From Stutzerimonas balearica DSM 6083 (GTDB lineage: Bacteria > Pseudomonadota > Gammaproteobacteria > Pseudomonadales > Pseudomonadaceae), in the NCBI RefSeq assembly GCF_000818015.1, contig NZ_CP007511.1, forward strand, positions 2,924,501 to 2,988,500: a stretch of DNA of 64,000 nucleotides, written 5' to 3'. Within the stretch, counting starts at the first letter, position 1, and every line of letters begins with the position of its first letter. A model generated the notes under the pieces. The model did not search any database. It saw only the letters and a program-made list of their open reading frames with translations, and was not told the DNA's origin. The translations under genes were made by a program, and so were the position numbers. Positions 48,576-59,090 of this stretch are shown here, one piece after another.

Positions 48576-49100
48576 CTACAACCGCAGACGGCCACCGCGG
48601 CGCTTGGCGCTGGCGAGGCCGTGGGGAATGAGGCTCTGTCGATGGTGTGCATGGCACAGCGCGATCGCCAGGGCATCCGACGCGTCGATCTGCGGCTTCT
48701 GAATCAGCTTGAGCAGGTGCATCACCATCATCTGCACCTGCTGTTTGTCTGCGCCGCCGGTGCCGGCAATTGCCTGCTTGACCTGCGTCGCGGTGTATTC
48801 AGCGACTTCGAGACCACATTCGGCGGCGGCGACGATCGCGGCGCCCCGCGCCTGCCCGAGCTTGAGCGCCGAATCGGCATTGCGCGCCATGAACACCTGT
48901 TCGATGCCCATGGTAACCGGCCCATAGAGGCGGATGACTTCACTGATGCCCCGATACACAGCCTGCAAGCGCGCATGAAGCTCACCCCCTCCGGTCCGAA
49001 TGCAGCCGGAAGCGACGTACTCGCAGCCTTTGCCCGTGTCGCGCACCACACCGTAGCCGGTGATACGCGAACCGGGGTCGATACCAAGGATCAAGGTCAT
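48576..49100 (-). CDS. ruvC: Crossover junction endodeoxyribonuclease RuvC
   Basis: A 174-residue resolvase that cuts Holliday junctions. The acidic active-site residues are in [13 protein letters not shown] (Asp7), IEQVF (Glu) and [12 protein letters not shown] (two Asp near residue 140). Start at the ATG 49100; a longer frame exists but adds non-family residues. It begins 149 bp downstream of the yebC stop and is followed by ruvA. Confidence 0.96.
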   Translation of the reverse strand: MTLILGIDPGSRITGYGVVRDTGKGCEYVASGCIRTGGGELHARLQAVYRGISEVIRLYGPVTMGIEQVFMARNADSALKLGQARGAAIVAAAECGLEVAEYTATQVKQAIAGTGGADKQQVQMMVMHLLKLIQKPQIDASDALAIALCHAHHRQSLIPHGLASAKRRGGRLRL

Positions 49101-49202
49101 CTCAGCAACACTGTCTATCCATCCAGGCGGCGAGTATAAGCGGCTATGCGCTCCCGAACCATCGGCCCCGTAAATGATCGGCCGGCGCCGTACAAACAAA
49201 GA

Positions 49203-49238
49203 AGCCGGAAGCCCCAGGGGGTGCCTCCGGCTTCCGGC
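49203..49238 (-). terminator. Terminator after yebC
   Basis: A 9-bp inverted repeat GCCGGAAGC/GCTTCCGGC (49204-49212 with 49230-49238) with an inner GC-rich loop. On the minus strand it is followed by TTCTTTGTTTGT. It lies 12 bases after the yebC stop. Confidence 0.75.
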
Positions 49239-49249
49239 AGCGCGACCAC

Positions 49250-49996
49250 TCAGTCCAACTGTTCCATGATCTCGTTGGAGATTTCAGCGTTGTGGTAGAC
49301 GTTCTGCACGTCGTCCAGGTCTTCCAGGGCATCGATCAGGCGCAGCACCTTCTGCGCCGTCTCCAGGTCGGCCACAGGCGCCGAGATCGACGGAATCATC
49401 GCGATCTCCGCCTCATCGGACTTGAAGCCCGCTGCGGCAAGCGCCTCGTTGACGGCATGGAATTCGGTGAAGCTGGTGTAGACCTGAGCGGAGCCATCAT
49501 CCTCGACCACCACGTCATCGGCGCCGGCTTCCAGCGCAGCCTCCATCAGACTGTCCTCGTCGACACCGGGCGCGTAGCTGATCACGCCCTTGCGATCGAA
49601 CATATAGGCCACCGAACCGTCGGTGCCCAGGTTGCCACCCTGCTTGCTGAATGCGTGGCGCACTTCGGCGGCCGTGCGATTGCGGTTATCGGTCATCGCC
49701 TCGACGATGATCGCCACACCGCTGGGCGCATAACCTTCATAGGTCAATTCGACGACGTTGTCCGCGTCGTTGTTGCCAGCGCCACGGGCGATGGCGCGAT
49801 CGATCACGTCACGCGACATGTTGGCGGTCAGCGCCTTGTCCACCGCGAGGCGCAACCGCGGATTGTCCGCCGGAATCGCACCGCTCTTGGCCGCCACGGT
49901 CAGCTCACGAATGAGCTTGGTGAAAATCTTGCCGCGCTTGGCGTCCTGGCGCCCCTTGCGGTGCTTGATGTTGGCCCATTTGGAATGACCCGCCAT
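49250..49996 (-). CDS. yebC: YebC/PmpR family transcription regulator
   Basis: A 248-residue protein opening with the invariant [25 protein letters not shown] block. Other family segments: [31 protein letters not shown] and [15 protein letters not shown]. YebC-type proteins act as transcription regulators (PmpR represses quinolone signalling in P. aeruginosa), and members also ease translation at polyproline stretches. It is upstream of ruvC in the same direction and has its own terminator. Confidence 0.95.
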   Translation of the reverse strand: MAGHSKWANIKHRKGRQDAKRGKIFTKLIRELTVAAKSGAIPADNPRLRLAVDKALTANMSRDVIDRAIARGAGNNDADNVVELTYEGYAPSGVAIIVEAMTDNRNRTAAEVRHAFSKQGGNLGTDGSVAYMFDRKGVISYAPGVDEDSLMEAALEAGADDVVVEDDGSAQVYTSFTEFHAVNEALAAAGFKSDEAEIAMIPSISAPVADLETAQKVLRLIDALEDLDDVQNVYHNAEISNEIMEQLD

Positions 49997-50053
49997 GAAT
50001 CTCTCCCTCTCTAGAACGCTGTTGGCGCCGGAGCCAGGGCCCCGGCGCGACCA

Positions 50054-51829
50054 TCACTCTGCTTTCGGCTGCTCGCGCAGGCGAATGTGCAGCTCGCGCA
50101 GCGCCTTGCTGTCGACGGCGCCGGGCGCCTGGGTCATCACGTCCGCCGCACTCTGCGTCTTCGGGAACGCGATGACTTCGCGGATCGATTGCGCACCGGT
50201 CATCAGCATGACCAGGCGATCCAGACCGAATGCCAGACCACCGTGCGGCGGCGCTCCGAACTTCAGGGCATCGAGCAGGAAGCCGAACTTCTCTTCCTGT
50301 TCGGCCTCGTCGATGCCGAGGATGCGGAACACTGCCTGCTGCATTTCCTTGCGATGGATACGAATCGAGCCGCCGCCAAGCTCGGTGCCATTGAGCACCA
50401 TGTCATAGGCACGCGACAGGGCCGCTGCCGGGTTGGCCTCCAGCTCTTCGGGCGTGCATTTGGGCGATGTGAACGGATGGTGCAACGCCGACAGCGAGCC
50501 GTCGTCGTTCTCCTCGAACATCGGGAAGTCGACCACCCACAGCGGCGCCCAGTCGCAGGTCAGCAGCTTGAGGTCATGGCCGAGCTTGATGCGCAGCGCG
50601 CCCAAGGCCTCGGAGACGATCTTCGCCTTGTCAGCACCAAAGAAGACGATATCGCCATCGACCGCACCGACGCGATCGAGGATCACGTTGAGGTTGTCTT
50701 CCGGGATGAACTTGACGATCGGCGACTGCAGGCCCTCGACGCCCTTGGCGCGCTCGTTGACCTTGATGTAGGCCAGGCCCTTGGCGCCGTAGATGCCGAC
50801 GAACTTGGTGTAGTCGTCGATCTGGCTGCGCGGCATGCTGGCAGCGCCCGGCACACGAAGCGCGGCCACGCGGCCTTTCGGATCGTTGGCCGGACCGGAG
50901 AACACCTTGAACTCGACCGCATTGAGCTGATCGGCCACGTCCACCAGCTCCAGCGGGATGCGCAGGTCCGGCTTGTCCGAACCATAGCGGCGCATGGCTT
51001 CTTCGAAGGGCATGTGCGGGAACTCACCGAACTCGACATCCAGCACTTCCTTGAACAGCTTGCGGATCATGCCTTCGGTGATGCCGATGATGTCCGCTTC
51101 CTCGAGGAAGCTGGTCTCGATGTCGATCTGGGTGAACTCGGGCTGGCGATCGGCGCGCAGGTCTTCGTCACGGAAACACTTGGCGATCTGGTAGTAGCGG
51201 TCGAAACCCGCCACCATCAACAGCTGCTTGAACAGCTGAGGCGACTGCGGCAGGGCGAAGAAATTACCGGCGTGGGTACGGCTGGGCACCAGGTAGTCAC
51301 GCGCACCTTCGGGTGTCGGGCGCCCGAGGATCGGCGTCTCGACATCGAGGAAGCCATTCTCGTCCAGGTAGCGACGGATGCTGGCGGTGATACGCGAGCG
51401 CAATTTCAGTTTCTCGGCCATCTCAGGACGGCGCAGATCGACGAAGCGGTAGCGCAGGCGGGTTTCCTCGCCGACGTCACTGTACTCGTTGAGCGGGAAC
51501 GGTGGCGTTTCGGCTTCGTTGAGCACTTCCAGCTCGTAGCCCAGCACCTCGATGGCACCCGAGGCCATGTTGGGGTTCACCGCACCGGCCGGGCGCAGGC
51601 GAACCTTGCCGGTGATCTTCACCACGAACTCGCTGCGAACACGATCAGCCTTGGCGAAGGTCTCGGCACGGTCGGGATCGAATACCACCTGCGCCAGCCC
51701 TTCACGATCGCGAATGTCGAGAAAGATCACCCCGCCATGATCGCGACGGCGATGTACCCAACCGCAAAGGGTGATTTCCTGACCATCCAGGCTTTCGTTC
51801 AACTGGCCGCAATAGTGGCTGCGCATCAT
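50054..51829 (-). CDS. aspS: Aspartate--tRNA(Asp/Asn) ligase, non-discriminating type likely
   Basis: A 591-residue class II synthetase. N-terminal anticodon domain ([23 protein letters not shown]), class II motif 2 ([20 protein letters not shown]) and motif 3 ([14 protein letters not shown]) are present, with the bacterial GAD insertion. P. aeruginosa AspS, nearly the same, charges both tRNA-Asp and tRNA-Asn. Start at the first of two tandem ATG codons (51829); an upstream open frame is not family-like. It is 57 bp upstream of yebC. Confidence 0.97.
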   Translation of the reverse strand: MMRSHYCGQLNESLDGQEITLCGWVHRRRDHGGVIFLDIRDREGLAQVVFDPDRAETFAKADRVRSEFVVKITGKVRLRPAGAVNPNMASGAIEVLGYELEVLNEAETPPFPLNEYSDVGEETRLRYRFVDLRRPEMAEKLKLRSRITASIRRYLDENGFLDVETPILGRPTPEGARDYLVPSRTHAGNFFALPQSPQLFKQLLMVAGFDRYYQIAKCFRDEDLRADRQPEFTQIDIETSFLEEADIIGITEGMIRKLFKEVLDVEFGEFPHMPFEEAMRRYGSDKPDLRIPLELVDVADQLNAVEFKVFSGPANDPKGRVAALRVPGAASMPRSQIDDYTKFVGIYGAKGLAYIKVNERAKGVEGLQSPIVKFIPEDNLNVILDRVGAVDGDIVFFGADKAKIVSEALGALRIKLGHDLKLLTCDWAPLWVVDFPMFEENDDGSLSALHHPFTSPKCTPEELEANPAAALSRAYDMVLNGTELGGGSIRIHRKEMQQAVFRILGIDEAEQEEKFGFLLDALKFGAPPHGGLAFGLDRLVMLMTGAQSIREVIAFPKTQSAADVMTQAPGAVDSKALRELHIRLREQPKAE

Positions 51830-52081
51830 GGTGGCTTCGCTTCTCGTATCGGTGAATTCGTTGATCGCGGCACGACTTCGCTGAGCACTTCGAGCCGCCG
51901 GGCACAAGCGCGGGATTCTATCAACTTAATCAGAATGACGCAGCCGTCGACCAGCCGACGCAGGGAACCGCCGCGGCGCCCCTCGCTCAAACAGCCGTGA
52001 TGCCACCGCACTTGCCTGCCATCAGGATGGCCTTTGTGGCTTACTATCCAGGCTTTGCTCAACCAAACAGGAGAACGACAC

Positions 52082-52552
52082 ATGGATATCAACATCGGCA
52101 TCGCCGAACAGGACCGCGCCGCCATTGCCGAGGGGTTGTCCCGCCTGCTGGCCGACACCTACACCCTCTACCTGAAGACCCACAACTTCCATTGGAACGT
52201 CACCGGGCCCATGTTCAACACGCTGCACCTGATGTTCGAAACGCAGTACACCGAGCTGGCCGTCGCGGTTGACGACATCGCCGAGCGTATCCGCGCACTT
52301 GGTTTCCCTGCGCCCGGCACCTACGCCGCGTACGCTCGCCTGTCTTCGATCAAGGAAGAAGAAGGCGTGCCAAGCGCCGAGGAAATGATCAAGTTGCTCG
52401 TCGAAGGCCAGGAAGCGGTCGTACGCACGGCACGTGGCATCTTCCCGCTGCTGGACAAGGTCAGTGACGAACCCACTGCCGATCTGCTGACCCAGCGCAT
52501 GCAGGTCCACGAAAAGACCGCCTGGATGCTGCGCAGCCTGCTAGCAGCCTGA
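52082..52552 (+). CDS. dps: Dps/ferritin-like DNA-protection protein
   Basis: A 156-residue four-helix Dps-family protein that oxidises and stores iron and protects DNA. The ferroxidase site is spread over [25 protein letters not shown] (His, and downstream Asp/Glu in [11 protein letters not shown]). The C-terminal helix [19 protein letters not shown] is typical. ATG at 52082 follows AGGAG. It is divergent from aspS (252-bp gap), as in P. aeruginosa. Confidence 0.93.
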   Translation: MDINIGIAEQDRAAIAEGLSRLLADTYTLYLKTHNFHWNVTGPMFNTLHLMFETQYTELAVAVDDIAERIRALGFPAPGTYAAYARLSSIKEEEGVPSAEEMIKLLVEGQEAVVRTARGIFPLLDKVSDEPTADLLTQRMQVHEKTAWMLRSLLAA

Positions 52553-52753
52553 GCCGCCGCGCGTGGGCAGCTGCTGCCCGCGCGCCCCTTCCCTGACGCC
52601 CTTCACGACCACCGATTTGATGCCGCCCGCCGGCTCCTGTTAAATACCGCCGCGCCTCGGCGGCCCTTCCTTCTATATCAACGTCATCCTGACCGTTACG
52701 CTTCGGGACAGCGCCGCTCGAGCCTTTCCATTTTTGTAGTTGTGAGCTCAGAC

Positions 52754-53386
52754 ATGTTGAAGATCGTCCACCTGTTGACGGGCGTCGCTGCCCTGCTGCT
52801 GTCCTTTGCACCAAGCCTGCGCGGCCAGGCTCCGTTTCTCGAACACAACGCCGCTCTCGGCCTGTTCATGATCGGCCTGCTCAATATTCAGTTCATTCCG
52901 TTCTATCGGTTGCAGGTTCAGGGCGTACGCCCGGTACTCGCCGCCGCATCGGCACTGATGATCATCGCGGCAATCGTTCAGGCGATCGTCGTCCTCGCCC
53001 CGATCGGCCAGATCGCCGGCCAACCGGCAACACTGGCCACGCTGCTGCTTGCGGTGGTCGCCGTACTGCTCCACCTCGCATCCCTGCAGACCCAGGCCGG
53101 CAGCCGACCGCAAGCCACCTCACATCGCCGCAGCGGCGCACCGAGCGCCGGCGAAACGGCCGGCACCGAAGGCCCTCGGGAAACCGGTACGGTCAAGTGG
53201 TTCAACACCTCGAAGGGTTTCGGCTTCATCTCGCGCGAGTCAGGCGAAGACGTGTTCGTGCACTTTCGCGCCATCCGCGGCGAAGGCCACCGCATACTGA
53301 TCGAAGGCCAGCGCGTCGATTTCACCATTGTCCTGCGTGACAAGGGCCCGCAAGCCGAAGACGTGGTGATTCTGCACAGCCGATAG
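52754..53386 (+). CDS. Membrane-anchored cold-shock-domain protein
   Basis: A 210-residue protein with two parts. Residues 1-115 have four hydrophobic helices ([66 protein letters not shown]). After a polar linker a cold-shock domain (about 142-207) carries RNP1-type KGFGFIS and RNP2-type VFVHF motifs with the start GTVKWFN. The nucleic-acid-binding domain should therefore sit at the membrane face. Start at the ATG 52754 or a GTG at 52742. It is in the P. aeruginosa position next to dps. The role is unknown. Confidence 0.88.
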   Translation: MLKIVHLLTGVAALLLSFAPSLRGQAPFLEHNAALGLFMIGLLNIQFIPFYRLQVQGVRPVLAAASALMIIAAIVQAIVVLAPIGQIAGQPATLATLLLAVVAVLLHLASLQTQAGSRPQATSHRRSGAPSAGETAGTEGPRETGTVKWFNTSKGFGFISRESGEDVFVHFRAIRGEGHRILIEGQRVDFTIVLRDKGPQAEDVVILHSR

Positions 53387-53409
53387 GCTCGCCGCTCCGC
53401 CGCCCTCAA

Positions 53410-53622
53410 TCAATAATGTGGCGGCGGAGCTTCTTCCCCCTCATCACCCAAGCGACTCTGCATCTCTTCCTGCCGACGCGAGAGCACTTCGAGCTGCAGC
53501 TGCAAGCGATCGATGATTCTCTGCTGCTCGACCAGCACATCGCTCAAGGTCTGCAAGGTATCGTCCTGGAACGCCAGACGGGTTTCCAGATCTGCAATAC
53601 GGGACTCTGCATCCATCATCAT
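53410..53622 (-). CDS. slyX: SlyX family protein
   Basis: A 70-residue coiled-coil protein: [42 protein letters not shown], then the family's C-terminal EEAPPPHY. Function unknown. Its start codon (one of three Met codons; 53622 taken) overlaps the HIT gene stop by 4 bases, so it is the second gene of that pair. Confidence 0.92.
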   Translation of the reverse strand: MMMDAESRIADLETRLAFQDDTLQTLSDVLVEQQRIIDRLQLQLEVLSRRQEEMQSRLGDEGEEAPPPHY

Positions 53623-54041
53623 TCTCCAGATCTAAGCTGATCGGCCAGCACCAGCTTGAGCTTATGCCTGATCTCGGCGACCTGCTCGTCACTGTAGGGC
53701 TTTGCCGGTAACCGGCCCCAGACCGGAGAGGGCCAGCTGGCGTCGCCTTTGCGTCGGGCGATGACATGCACATGCAACTGACTCACGACGTTGCCAAGCG
53801 TAGCCACGTTCATCTTGTCCGCGCCAAAGGTGTCCTTGACGATTTCCGCCAGCGCCGTCGCCTCCCTCCAGAGCAGCTGCTGATCGCCGACATCGAGCTG
53901 AAACAACTCACTGACCTCTTCTCGCCTGGGCACCAGGATGAACCAGGGATAGTTCGCATCGTTCATGAGCAACAACCGACAGAGCGGAAAGTCGCCAATG
54001 GTCAGGGTGTCCTGCGCTAAGCGCGCGTCGAGAACAAACAT
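53619..54041 (-). CDS. HIT family nucleotide-binding protein
   Basis: A 140-residue HIT domain protein. The triad region reads [16 protein letters not shown]: the central His-Val-His is kept, but the first His of the usual HxHxH motif is Gln, a known variant in this proteobacterial group. The N-terminal [32 protein letters not shown] is typical. It probably hydrolyses or binds nucleotides; the substrate is not established. Same transcription unit as slyX. Confidence 0.9.
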   Translation of the reverse strand: MFVLDARLAQDTLTIGDFPLCRLLLMNDANYPWFILVPRREEVSELFQLDVGDQQLLWREATALAEIVKDTFGADKMNVATLGNVVSQLHVHVIARRKGDASWPSPVWGRLPAKPYSDEQVAEIRHKLKLVLADQLRSGE

Positions 54042-54422
54042 AGCTCACTCCTCAGTTCGAACGGGCAGCGCCGCAACAAGCCCAAAGGATACGCCAGCCG
54101 CGAGCGCACGGCAGCGTCTGCGCCCAGCACAGGCGCATTCGCCACCGGCAAGCGCACCAAATCGGTGCCTCCGCCTCCATGATTAATCCGCAACCTGCCC
54201 GCAGACCAAGCAAAGCCGTAGTAGGCACAGGACTTGCTAAGCTCACCACAATGGCGCGAATGGCCTTTTCGGTCGGGCAACCTTGCCCTAGCGCAAGACC
54301 CCGACTAGACAGTACAGTCAGCAGATAGCGCGGCGCCGGAGGCCGAGTTGCCCGCTAAAAATAAGAAATGCCCGCTTTAGTTCGCGGGTAGGCATCGTTT
54401 TAATCCAAAGGAGCAAATCACG
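54042..54422. other. 381-bp region upstream of oprD, with 5' UTR signals
   Basis: No gene is seen. The first 260 bases are GC-rich and may hold the HIT/slyX promoter. From about 54350 the DNA becomes A-rich and includes an AAAAATAAGAAA stretch (54357-54368) of four AAN triplets, the type bound by Hfq/Crc, followed by a GCCCGC/GCGGGT stem-loop (54370-54389) and AAAGGAG before the oprD ATG. This looks like a regulated leader. Confidence 0.5.
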
Positions 54423-55664
54423 ATGAAAGTGATGAAGTGGAGCGTAATGGCCCTGGCCGTAGCGGCAGGCACGTCGCAGATGGCCGTTGCCAGCCAGCAG
54501 TCCGAATCCAAGGGCTTCGTCGAAGACGCAAGCCTGGACCTTTTGCTGCGTACTACCTATTTCAACCGCGACTACAAGGACGGCGCAGGCGACGTGCGCA
54601 GCCTGGGGCAAGGTTTCATCACCACCTTCGAGTCGGGCTTCACCCAAGGCACCATCGGTGTTGGCGTAGACGCATTTGGTCTGCTGGGCGTTCGTCTGGA
54701 TGGCGGTAGTGGTTACAACTATGACGCCATGTTCGAGCTCGATTCGGACGGAGATCCGGTACGTGACGTAGGCCAGGCCGGCGCGGCCGTGAAGTTTCAG
54801 CTTTCCAATACCATCGTGAAATATGGCAACCAGATGCCGTTTATGCCGGTACTGGCATATGACGATTCGCGACTGCTGCCGCAAACTTTCACCGGCACTC
54901 TGGTGACCAGCAATGAAATCGAAGGACTGGAGCTGAACGCTGGACGATTCACGGCTGACAGCTCGATGCAATCTTCGAGCGCTGACGACAACCGCCTGAA
55001 AAGCATTGACGTACTAGGCGGTACTTATCAGTTCACGGAAAATTTGAGTGCATCGCTCTACTTCTCTGACGTCGAAGACGTTTATGAGAAGAAATATGCA
55101 AACGTTAATTACGTTATGCCTCTGGCTGACAGCCAGTCCTTGGCGTTCGATTTCAATATCTACAAGAGCGATCTCGATAGCCAAACATTTGGCGACGAAG
55201 ATAACAACACCATCTGGAGCCTATCGGCTAAATACAGCGTTGGCGCGCACGCCTTCATCCTGGCCCACCAACGCGTTTCCGGTGATAGCGGCTATTACTA
55301 CGATCTGGGCGATGGTGGCAGTGCTATCTGGGTAGCCAACTCGTACTACTCCGACTTCAACTCCAAGGACGAGCGCTCCTGGCAAGCTAGCTATGAGCTT
55401 GACTTCTCCGGCTACGGCGTACCAGGCCTGTTCTGGAAAACCGCCTATGTCTATGGCGACAATGTCGACACCGGCACTGGCGAGGGCAAGGAGCGCGAGT
55501 TCTTCAACCAGGTCCAGTACGTAGTCCAGAGCGGTCCGGCCAAGGACCTGTCGCTGAAGCTGCGCAATTCGATCTATCGTTCCAACGACAACATGCGTGA
55601 CTACTACAGCCCGGACCTCAACGAGATCCGCGCCTTTATCGAATACCCGTTGAGCATCCTGTAA
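54423..55664 (+). CDS. OprD family outer-membrane porin
   Basis: A 413-residue OprD-type channel with signal peptide (about 1-24) and alternating beta-strand pattern. Family marks: FVEDASLDLLLRTTYFNRDYKDG at the mature N-terminus, ELNAGRFTAD, LSASLYFSDVEDVY, and GVPGLFWKTAYVYG. OprD channels take up basic amino acids or other small substrates; the substrate here cannot be told. In P. aeruginosa this position holds oprD itself (PA0958). Codon use between about 54950 and 55240 is more A+T-rich than the flanks, in the region of extracellular loops. Confidence 0.92.
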   Translation: MKVMKWSVMALAVAAGTSQMAVASQQSESKGFVEDASLDLLLRTTYFNRDYKDGAGDVRSLGQGFITTFESGFTQGTIGVGVDAFGLLGVRLDGGSGYNYDAMFELDSDGDPVRDVGQAGAAVKFQLSNTIVKYGNQMPFMPVLAYDDSRLLPQTFTGTLVTSNEIEGLELNAGRFTADSSMQSSSADDNRLKSIDVLGGTYQFTENLSASLYFSDVEDVYEKKYANVNYVMPLADSQSLAFDFNIYKSDLDSQTFGDEDNNTIWSLSAKYSVGAHAFILAHQRVSGDSGYYYDLGDGGSAIWVANSYYSDFNSKDERSWQASYELDFSGYGVPGLFWKTAYVYGDNVDTGTGEGKEREFFNQVQYVVQSGPAKDLSLKLRNSIYRSNDNMRDYYSPDLNEIRAFIEYPLSIL

Positions 55665-55690
55665 CACCGTTCGGCAGTACTCGATCCTCT

Positions 55691-55722
55691 AGAGCCCGGC
55701 GAAAGCCGGGCTCTTTCGTTTA
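55691..55722 (+). terminator. Terminator of the OprD gene
   Basis: A 10-bp perfect stem (AGAGCCCGGC/GCCGGGCTCT) with a GAAA tetraloop, followed by TTTCGTTT, 26 bases after the stop codon. Confidence 0.92.
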
Positions 55723-55823
55723 CGAGAGCCAGCCGGCCAGCGCTGCATTCTGTACGCGCATCACCACCGGCCGTACAATGCCGAGCCACCTTTACCGCTT
55801 CCCTGCAAGGACACAACGGCCAC

Positions 55824-57539
55824 ATGCGCACCAGTCAGTTCCTGCTCTCGACTCTCAAAGAAACCCCTTCCGACGCAGTGGTCATCAGCCACCAGCTGAT
55901 GCTACGCGCCGGCATGATCCGCAAGCTGGCTTCGGGCCTCTATACCTGGCTGCCAATGGGGCTGCGAGCGCTGCGCAAGGCCGAGGCAATCGTCCGCGAC
56001 GAGATGAACAAGGCCGGAGCCCTGGAAGTCTTGATGCCAGCCATCCAGCCGGCCGAGCTGTGGCAGGAATCGGGGCGCTGGGAACAGTACGGCCCCGAAC
56101 TGCTGCGTGTGAAGGATCGCCACGAACGCGATTTCTGCGTCGGCCCGACGCACGAAGAGGTCATCACCGACCTCGCGCGCAACGAGCTGAACAGCTACAA
56201 GCAACTGCCGATCAACTTCTATCAGATCCAGACCAAATTCCGCGACGAGATCCGTCCGCGTTTCGGGCTGATGCGCGGACGCGAATTCCTGATGAAGGAT
56301 GCCTATTCATTCCACCTGTCGCAGGAGTCACTGCAGGAAACCTACGACCGTATGCACCAGGCGTACTGCAACGTCTTCACCCGGCTGGGCCTGGATTTCC
56401 GCCCGGTGCAGGCCGATACCGGATCGATCGGCGGCACCGGCTCGCATGAGTTCCACGTCCTGGCCGAGTCCGGCGAGGATGCGATCGCCTTCAGCAACGG
56501 CTCCGACTACGCGGCAAACATCGAAAAGGCCGAAGCGGTCCCGCGGGAGGTCGAGCGTGGCGCCGCCAGCCAGGAGCTGCGCCTGGTCGATACGCCTGAT
56601 GCGAAGACCATCGCTGCCCTGGTGGAGCAGTACGACCTGGCGATCGAAAAGACGATCAAGACACTCGTCGTGCATGCTGCCGAAGAGGGCAAGCTCGTTG
56701 CCCTGATCGTGCGCGGCGATCACGAACTGAACGAAATCAAGGCAGCCAACCTCGAGCAGGTCGCCAGCCCGCTGGTTTTTGCGTCCGAAGCCGAGATTCG
56801 CGGCGCGATCGGTGCCGGTCCGGGCTCGCTGGGTCCGCTGAACCTGCCGATCCCTTGCGTCATCGACCGTTCGGTGGCACTGATGAGTGACTTCGCAGCC
56901 GGTGCGAATCAGGATGGCAAGCATTATTTCGGGCTGAACTGGGAGCGTGACCTGCCGCTGCCGGCGATCGCGGATCTGCGCAATGTCGTCGAAGGCGACC
57001 CGAGCCCGGATGGCAAGGGCACGCTAGTGATCAAGCGCGGCATCGAGGTCGGCCACATCTTCCAGCTCGGCACCAAGTACAGCCAGGCGATGAACTGCCA
57101 GGTCATGGGCGAGAACGGCAAGCCCGTAACGCTCATTATGGGCTGCTATGGCATTGGCGTTTCCCGTGTCGTAGCGGCTGCGATCGAGCAGAACTACGAC
57201 GAGCGCGGGATTCTCTGGCCGGATGCGCTGGCGCCTTTCCAGATCGCACTCGTGCCGATGAAGTACGACAACGAGGTCGTCCGCGAGGCGACCGACAAGC
57301 TTTACGCCGACCTGACCGCCGCCGGCTACGAAGTGCTGCTGGACGACCGTGACAAAAAGACCAGCCCCGGCGTCAAATTCGCCGACATGGAGCTGATCGG
57401 CATTCCGCATCGCGTGGTAATCAGCGATCGCGGCCTGGCCGACGGCACCCTGGAATACAAACATCGTCGCGATAGCGAAGCCCAGGCCGTCGCCATCGCC
57501 GACATTCTGCCCTTCATCAACGCTCGGGCACCCCGCTGA
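55824..57539 (+). CDS. proS: Proline--tRNA ligase
   Basis: A 571-residue class II synthetase of the bacterial type. Motif 1-like [19 protein letters not shown], motif 2 [25 protein letters not shown], the YbaK-like editing insertion (about 230-385), motif 3 [17 protein letters not shown] and a C-terminal anticodon domain ([20 protein letters not shown]). Length is standard. It lies 159 bp after oprD, as in P. aeruginosa, with its own promoter implied by the terminator. Confidence 0.97.
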   Translation: MRTSQFLLSTLKETPSDAVVISHQLMLRAGMIRKLASGLYTWLPMGLRALRKAEAIVRDEMNKAGALEVLMPAIQPAELWQESGRWEQYGPELLRVKDRHERDFCVGPTHEEVITDLARNELNSYKQLPINFYQIQTKFRDEIRPRFGLMRGREFLMKDAYSFHLSQESLQETYDRMHQAYCNVFTRLGLDFRPVQADTGSIGGTGSHEFHVLAESGEDAIAFSNGSDYAANIEKAEAVPREVERGAASQELRLVDTPDAKTIAALVEQYDLAIEKTIKTLVVHAAEEGKLVALIVRGDHELNEIKAANLEQVASPLVFASEAEIRGAIGAGPGSLGPLNLPIPCVIDRSVALMSDFAAGANQDGKHYFGLNWERDLPLPAIADLRNVVEGDPSPDGKGTLVIKRGIEVGHIFQLGTKYSQAMNCQVMGENGKPVTLIMGCYGIGVSRVVAAAIEQNYDERGILWPDALAPFQIALVPMKYDNEVVREATDKLYADLTAAGYEVLLDDRDKKTSPGVKFADMELIGIPHRVVISDRGLADGTLEYKHRRDSEAQAVAIADILPFINARAPR

Positions 57540-57549
57540 CCGCCAAACC

Positions 57550-58503
57550 ATGCTCAACCAACGAGTTGTCATCCAAACCGGCGCCGTGCTCTGCGCGGCG
57601 CTGCTGCTAGCAGGCTGCGCCAATCACCTACCGCAGCGCAGCGAACACGAAGCCCGCACCGAACGCAAGCTGCTCGACCATAGCCTGCGCATCGAGGTCG
57701 GCGCCCCCCTGGTCCTGGAACTGCCGCAGCGACGCATCCGCGTGCAGGAACAGAAGACCTTCGAGGTCACCGACTTCGAGGTCACCCGTCGCTATGATCG
57801 CTACACGCCGTATCAGCCCTGGCGCGAACTCTACGAGATACCGCTCGGCGCGGTCGCCGTGGTTGCTGGTATCGGCGCGAACGTGGTGAATGTCGTGGCG
57901 CTAGGCAACGTGCCGACCACCGCGACCCGGGATTGGATCAGCTATGGTTTCGCCGGGCTCAACCCGTTCATGAACGTCGAAACCAATGGCCGCTCGCAAC
58001 AGAACCTGGCGAGCGTTCAGGAGCAACGGCGCGATGCGCGGCTGGAGTATTCCAGCCTGCCCTGGGCCGAGCGTCCGGTCACCGTGCAGGCCGGCGAGCA
58101 AAGCCACCAACTCAATACCGATCGCAACGGCATCCTGCGCCTCAACCTGCTCGACGGGCCGTTTGCCGATCAGGACATCGCCCAGATCGGCAAGCTGCAA
58201 CTGAGCGTGGAGGACGACGCGGACAACACACGTGCCGACGCCGTGCTGCTGGTCAGCCACAACCTGCGCAGCAAGCTTCAGGAAGCACACGCCCTGATTT
58301 TCGACGACCTCGAAGGAGACGATGTCTCGCGCTGGGTCTACCGGGTCAAGCGGCTGTCGGAACTGGGCCTTGAGGAAGAGGCCAGCGAGCTGGAACAAAG
58401 CCTGATCGAGCTGACCCGCCACGATCCGGAATTGCAGCAGCAGTTTCTCACCAGCCTGCTGCAGGAAGCCGGGCGGCAGGCGTCACCGGCCAACGCCGAC
58501 TGA
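57550..58503 (+). CDS. Conserved pseudomonad lipoprotein of unknown function
   Basis: A 317-residue lipoprotein: signal and lipobox LLLAGC (Cys23). A hydrophobic stretch with glycines (about 101-122, VAVVAGIGANVVNVVALG) lies in the middle and could be a membrane-associated hairpin. The rest is polar, with a beta-strand rich middle (VTVQAGEQSHQLNTDRNGILRL) and an acidic helical C-terminus. A gene of this type follows proS in P. aeruginosa. No function is known to me. It starts 10 bp after proS and is probably co-transcribed. Confidence 0.8.
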   Translation: MLNQRVVIQTGAVLCAALLLAGCANHLPQRSEHEARTERKLLDHSLRIEVGAPLVLELPQRRIRVQEQKTFEVTDFEVTRRYDRYTPYQPWRELYEIPLGAVAVVAGIGANVVNVVALGNVPTTATRDWISYGFAGLNPFMNVETNGRSQQNLASVQEQRRDARLEYSSLPWAERPVTVQAGEQSHQLNTDRNGILRLNLLDGPFADQDIAQIGKLQLSVEDDADNTRADAVLLVSHNLRSKLQEAHALIFDDLEGDDVSRWVYRVKRLSELGLEEEASELEQSLIELTRHDPELQQQFLTSLLQEAGRQASPANAD

Positions 58504-58514
58504 GTGCACGGTCG

Positions 58515-59087
58515 ATGAAGCGGCATGGATGCCCTCTGCTTCTGCTGTTGGTCCTGGCGTGCCCCGCCGCTGCCAGCCTGCGCCAGGCACCCGAGCCGGA
58601 GCTGCGCCAGCTCCTGCAGCAAACCGTCGCCGAGGCGGACAGCTTCCAGGACCGCTTCGAAGCGGAGGTCTGGCTGCTGGATATGTCGACCCGCCTTAAG
58701 CGTTTCGTTCCAGACGCCGAAGAGCGTCTCGAACTCCTACGACTTGTGCACCGCGAGGCAACCCGCGCCGGACTGCGCCCCGACCTGGTCGTCGCTCTGA
58801 TCCATGCCGAGAGCCGCTTCGACCGCTTCGCTATTTCGAGCGTTGGCGCACAGGGCATGATGCAAGTGATGCCGTTCTGGAAAGCCGAGCTCGGTCGGCC
58901 GCAGGATAACCTGACCGACAACGCCACCAACCTGCGTTACGGATGCACCATCCTCAGCTACTACCTGAAGCGCGAGAATGGTGACCTGCGTCGAGCGTTG
59001 GCCCGCTACAACGGCAGTCTCGGCAAAGATCACTACCCGGCCAGGGTGATCGGCTTCTGGCAGGACTTCTGGTATGTGCGGCCCTAG
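58515..59087 (+). CDS. Lytic transglycosylase, SLT domain (family 1)
   Basis: A 190-residue exported peptidoglycan lytic transglycosylase. Signal peptide about 1-20. The SLT catalytic segment reads LIHAESRFDRFAISSVGAQGMMQVMP with the catalytic Glu in HAES. The GCTILSYYLKRENGDLRRALARYNGS block follows. It is 12 bp downstream of the lipoprotein gene and converges with the TlpA-like gene. Confidence 0.9.
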   Translation: MKRHGCPLLLLLVLACPAAASLRQAPEPELRQLLQQTVAEADSFQDRFEAEVWLLDMSTRLKRFVPDAEERLELLRLVHREATRAGLRPDLVVALIHAESRFDRFAISSVGAQGMMQVMPFWKAELGRPQDNLTDNATNLRYGCTILSYYLKRENGDLRRALARYNGSLGKDHYPARVIGFWQDFWYVRP

Positions 59088-59090
59088 GCG

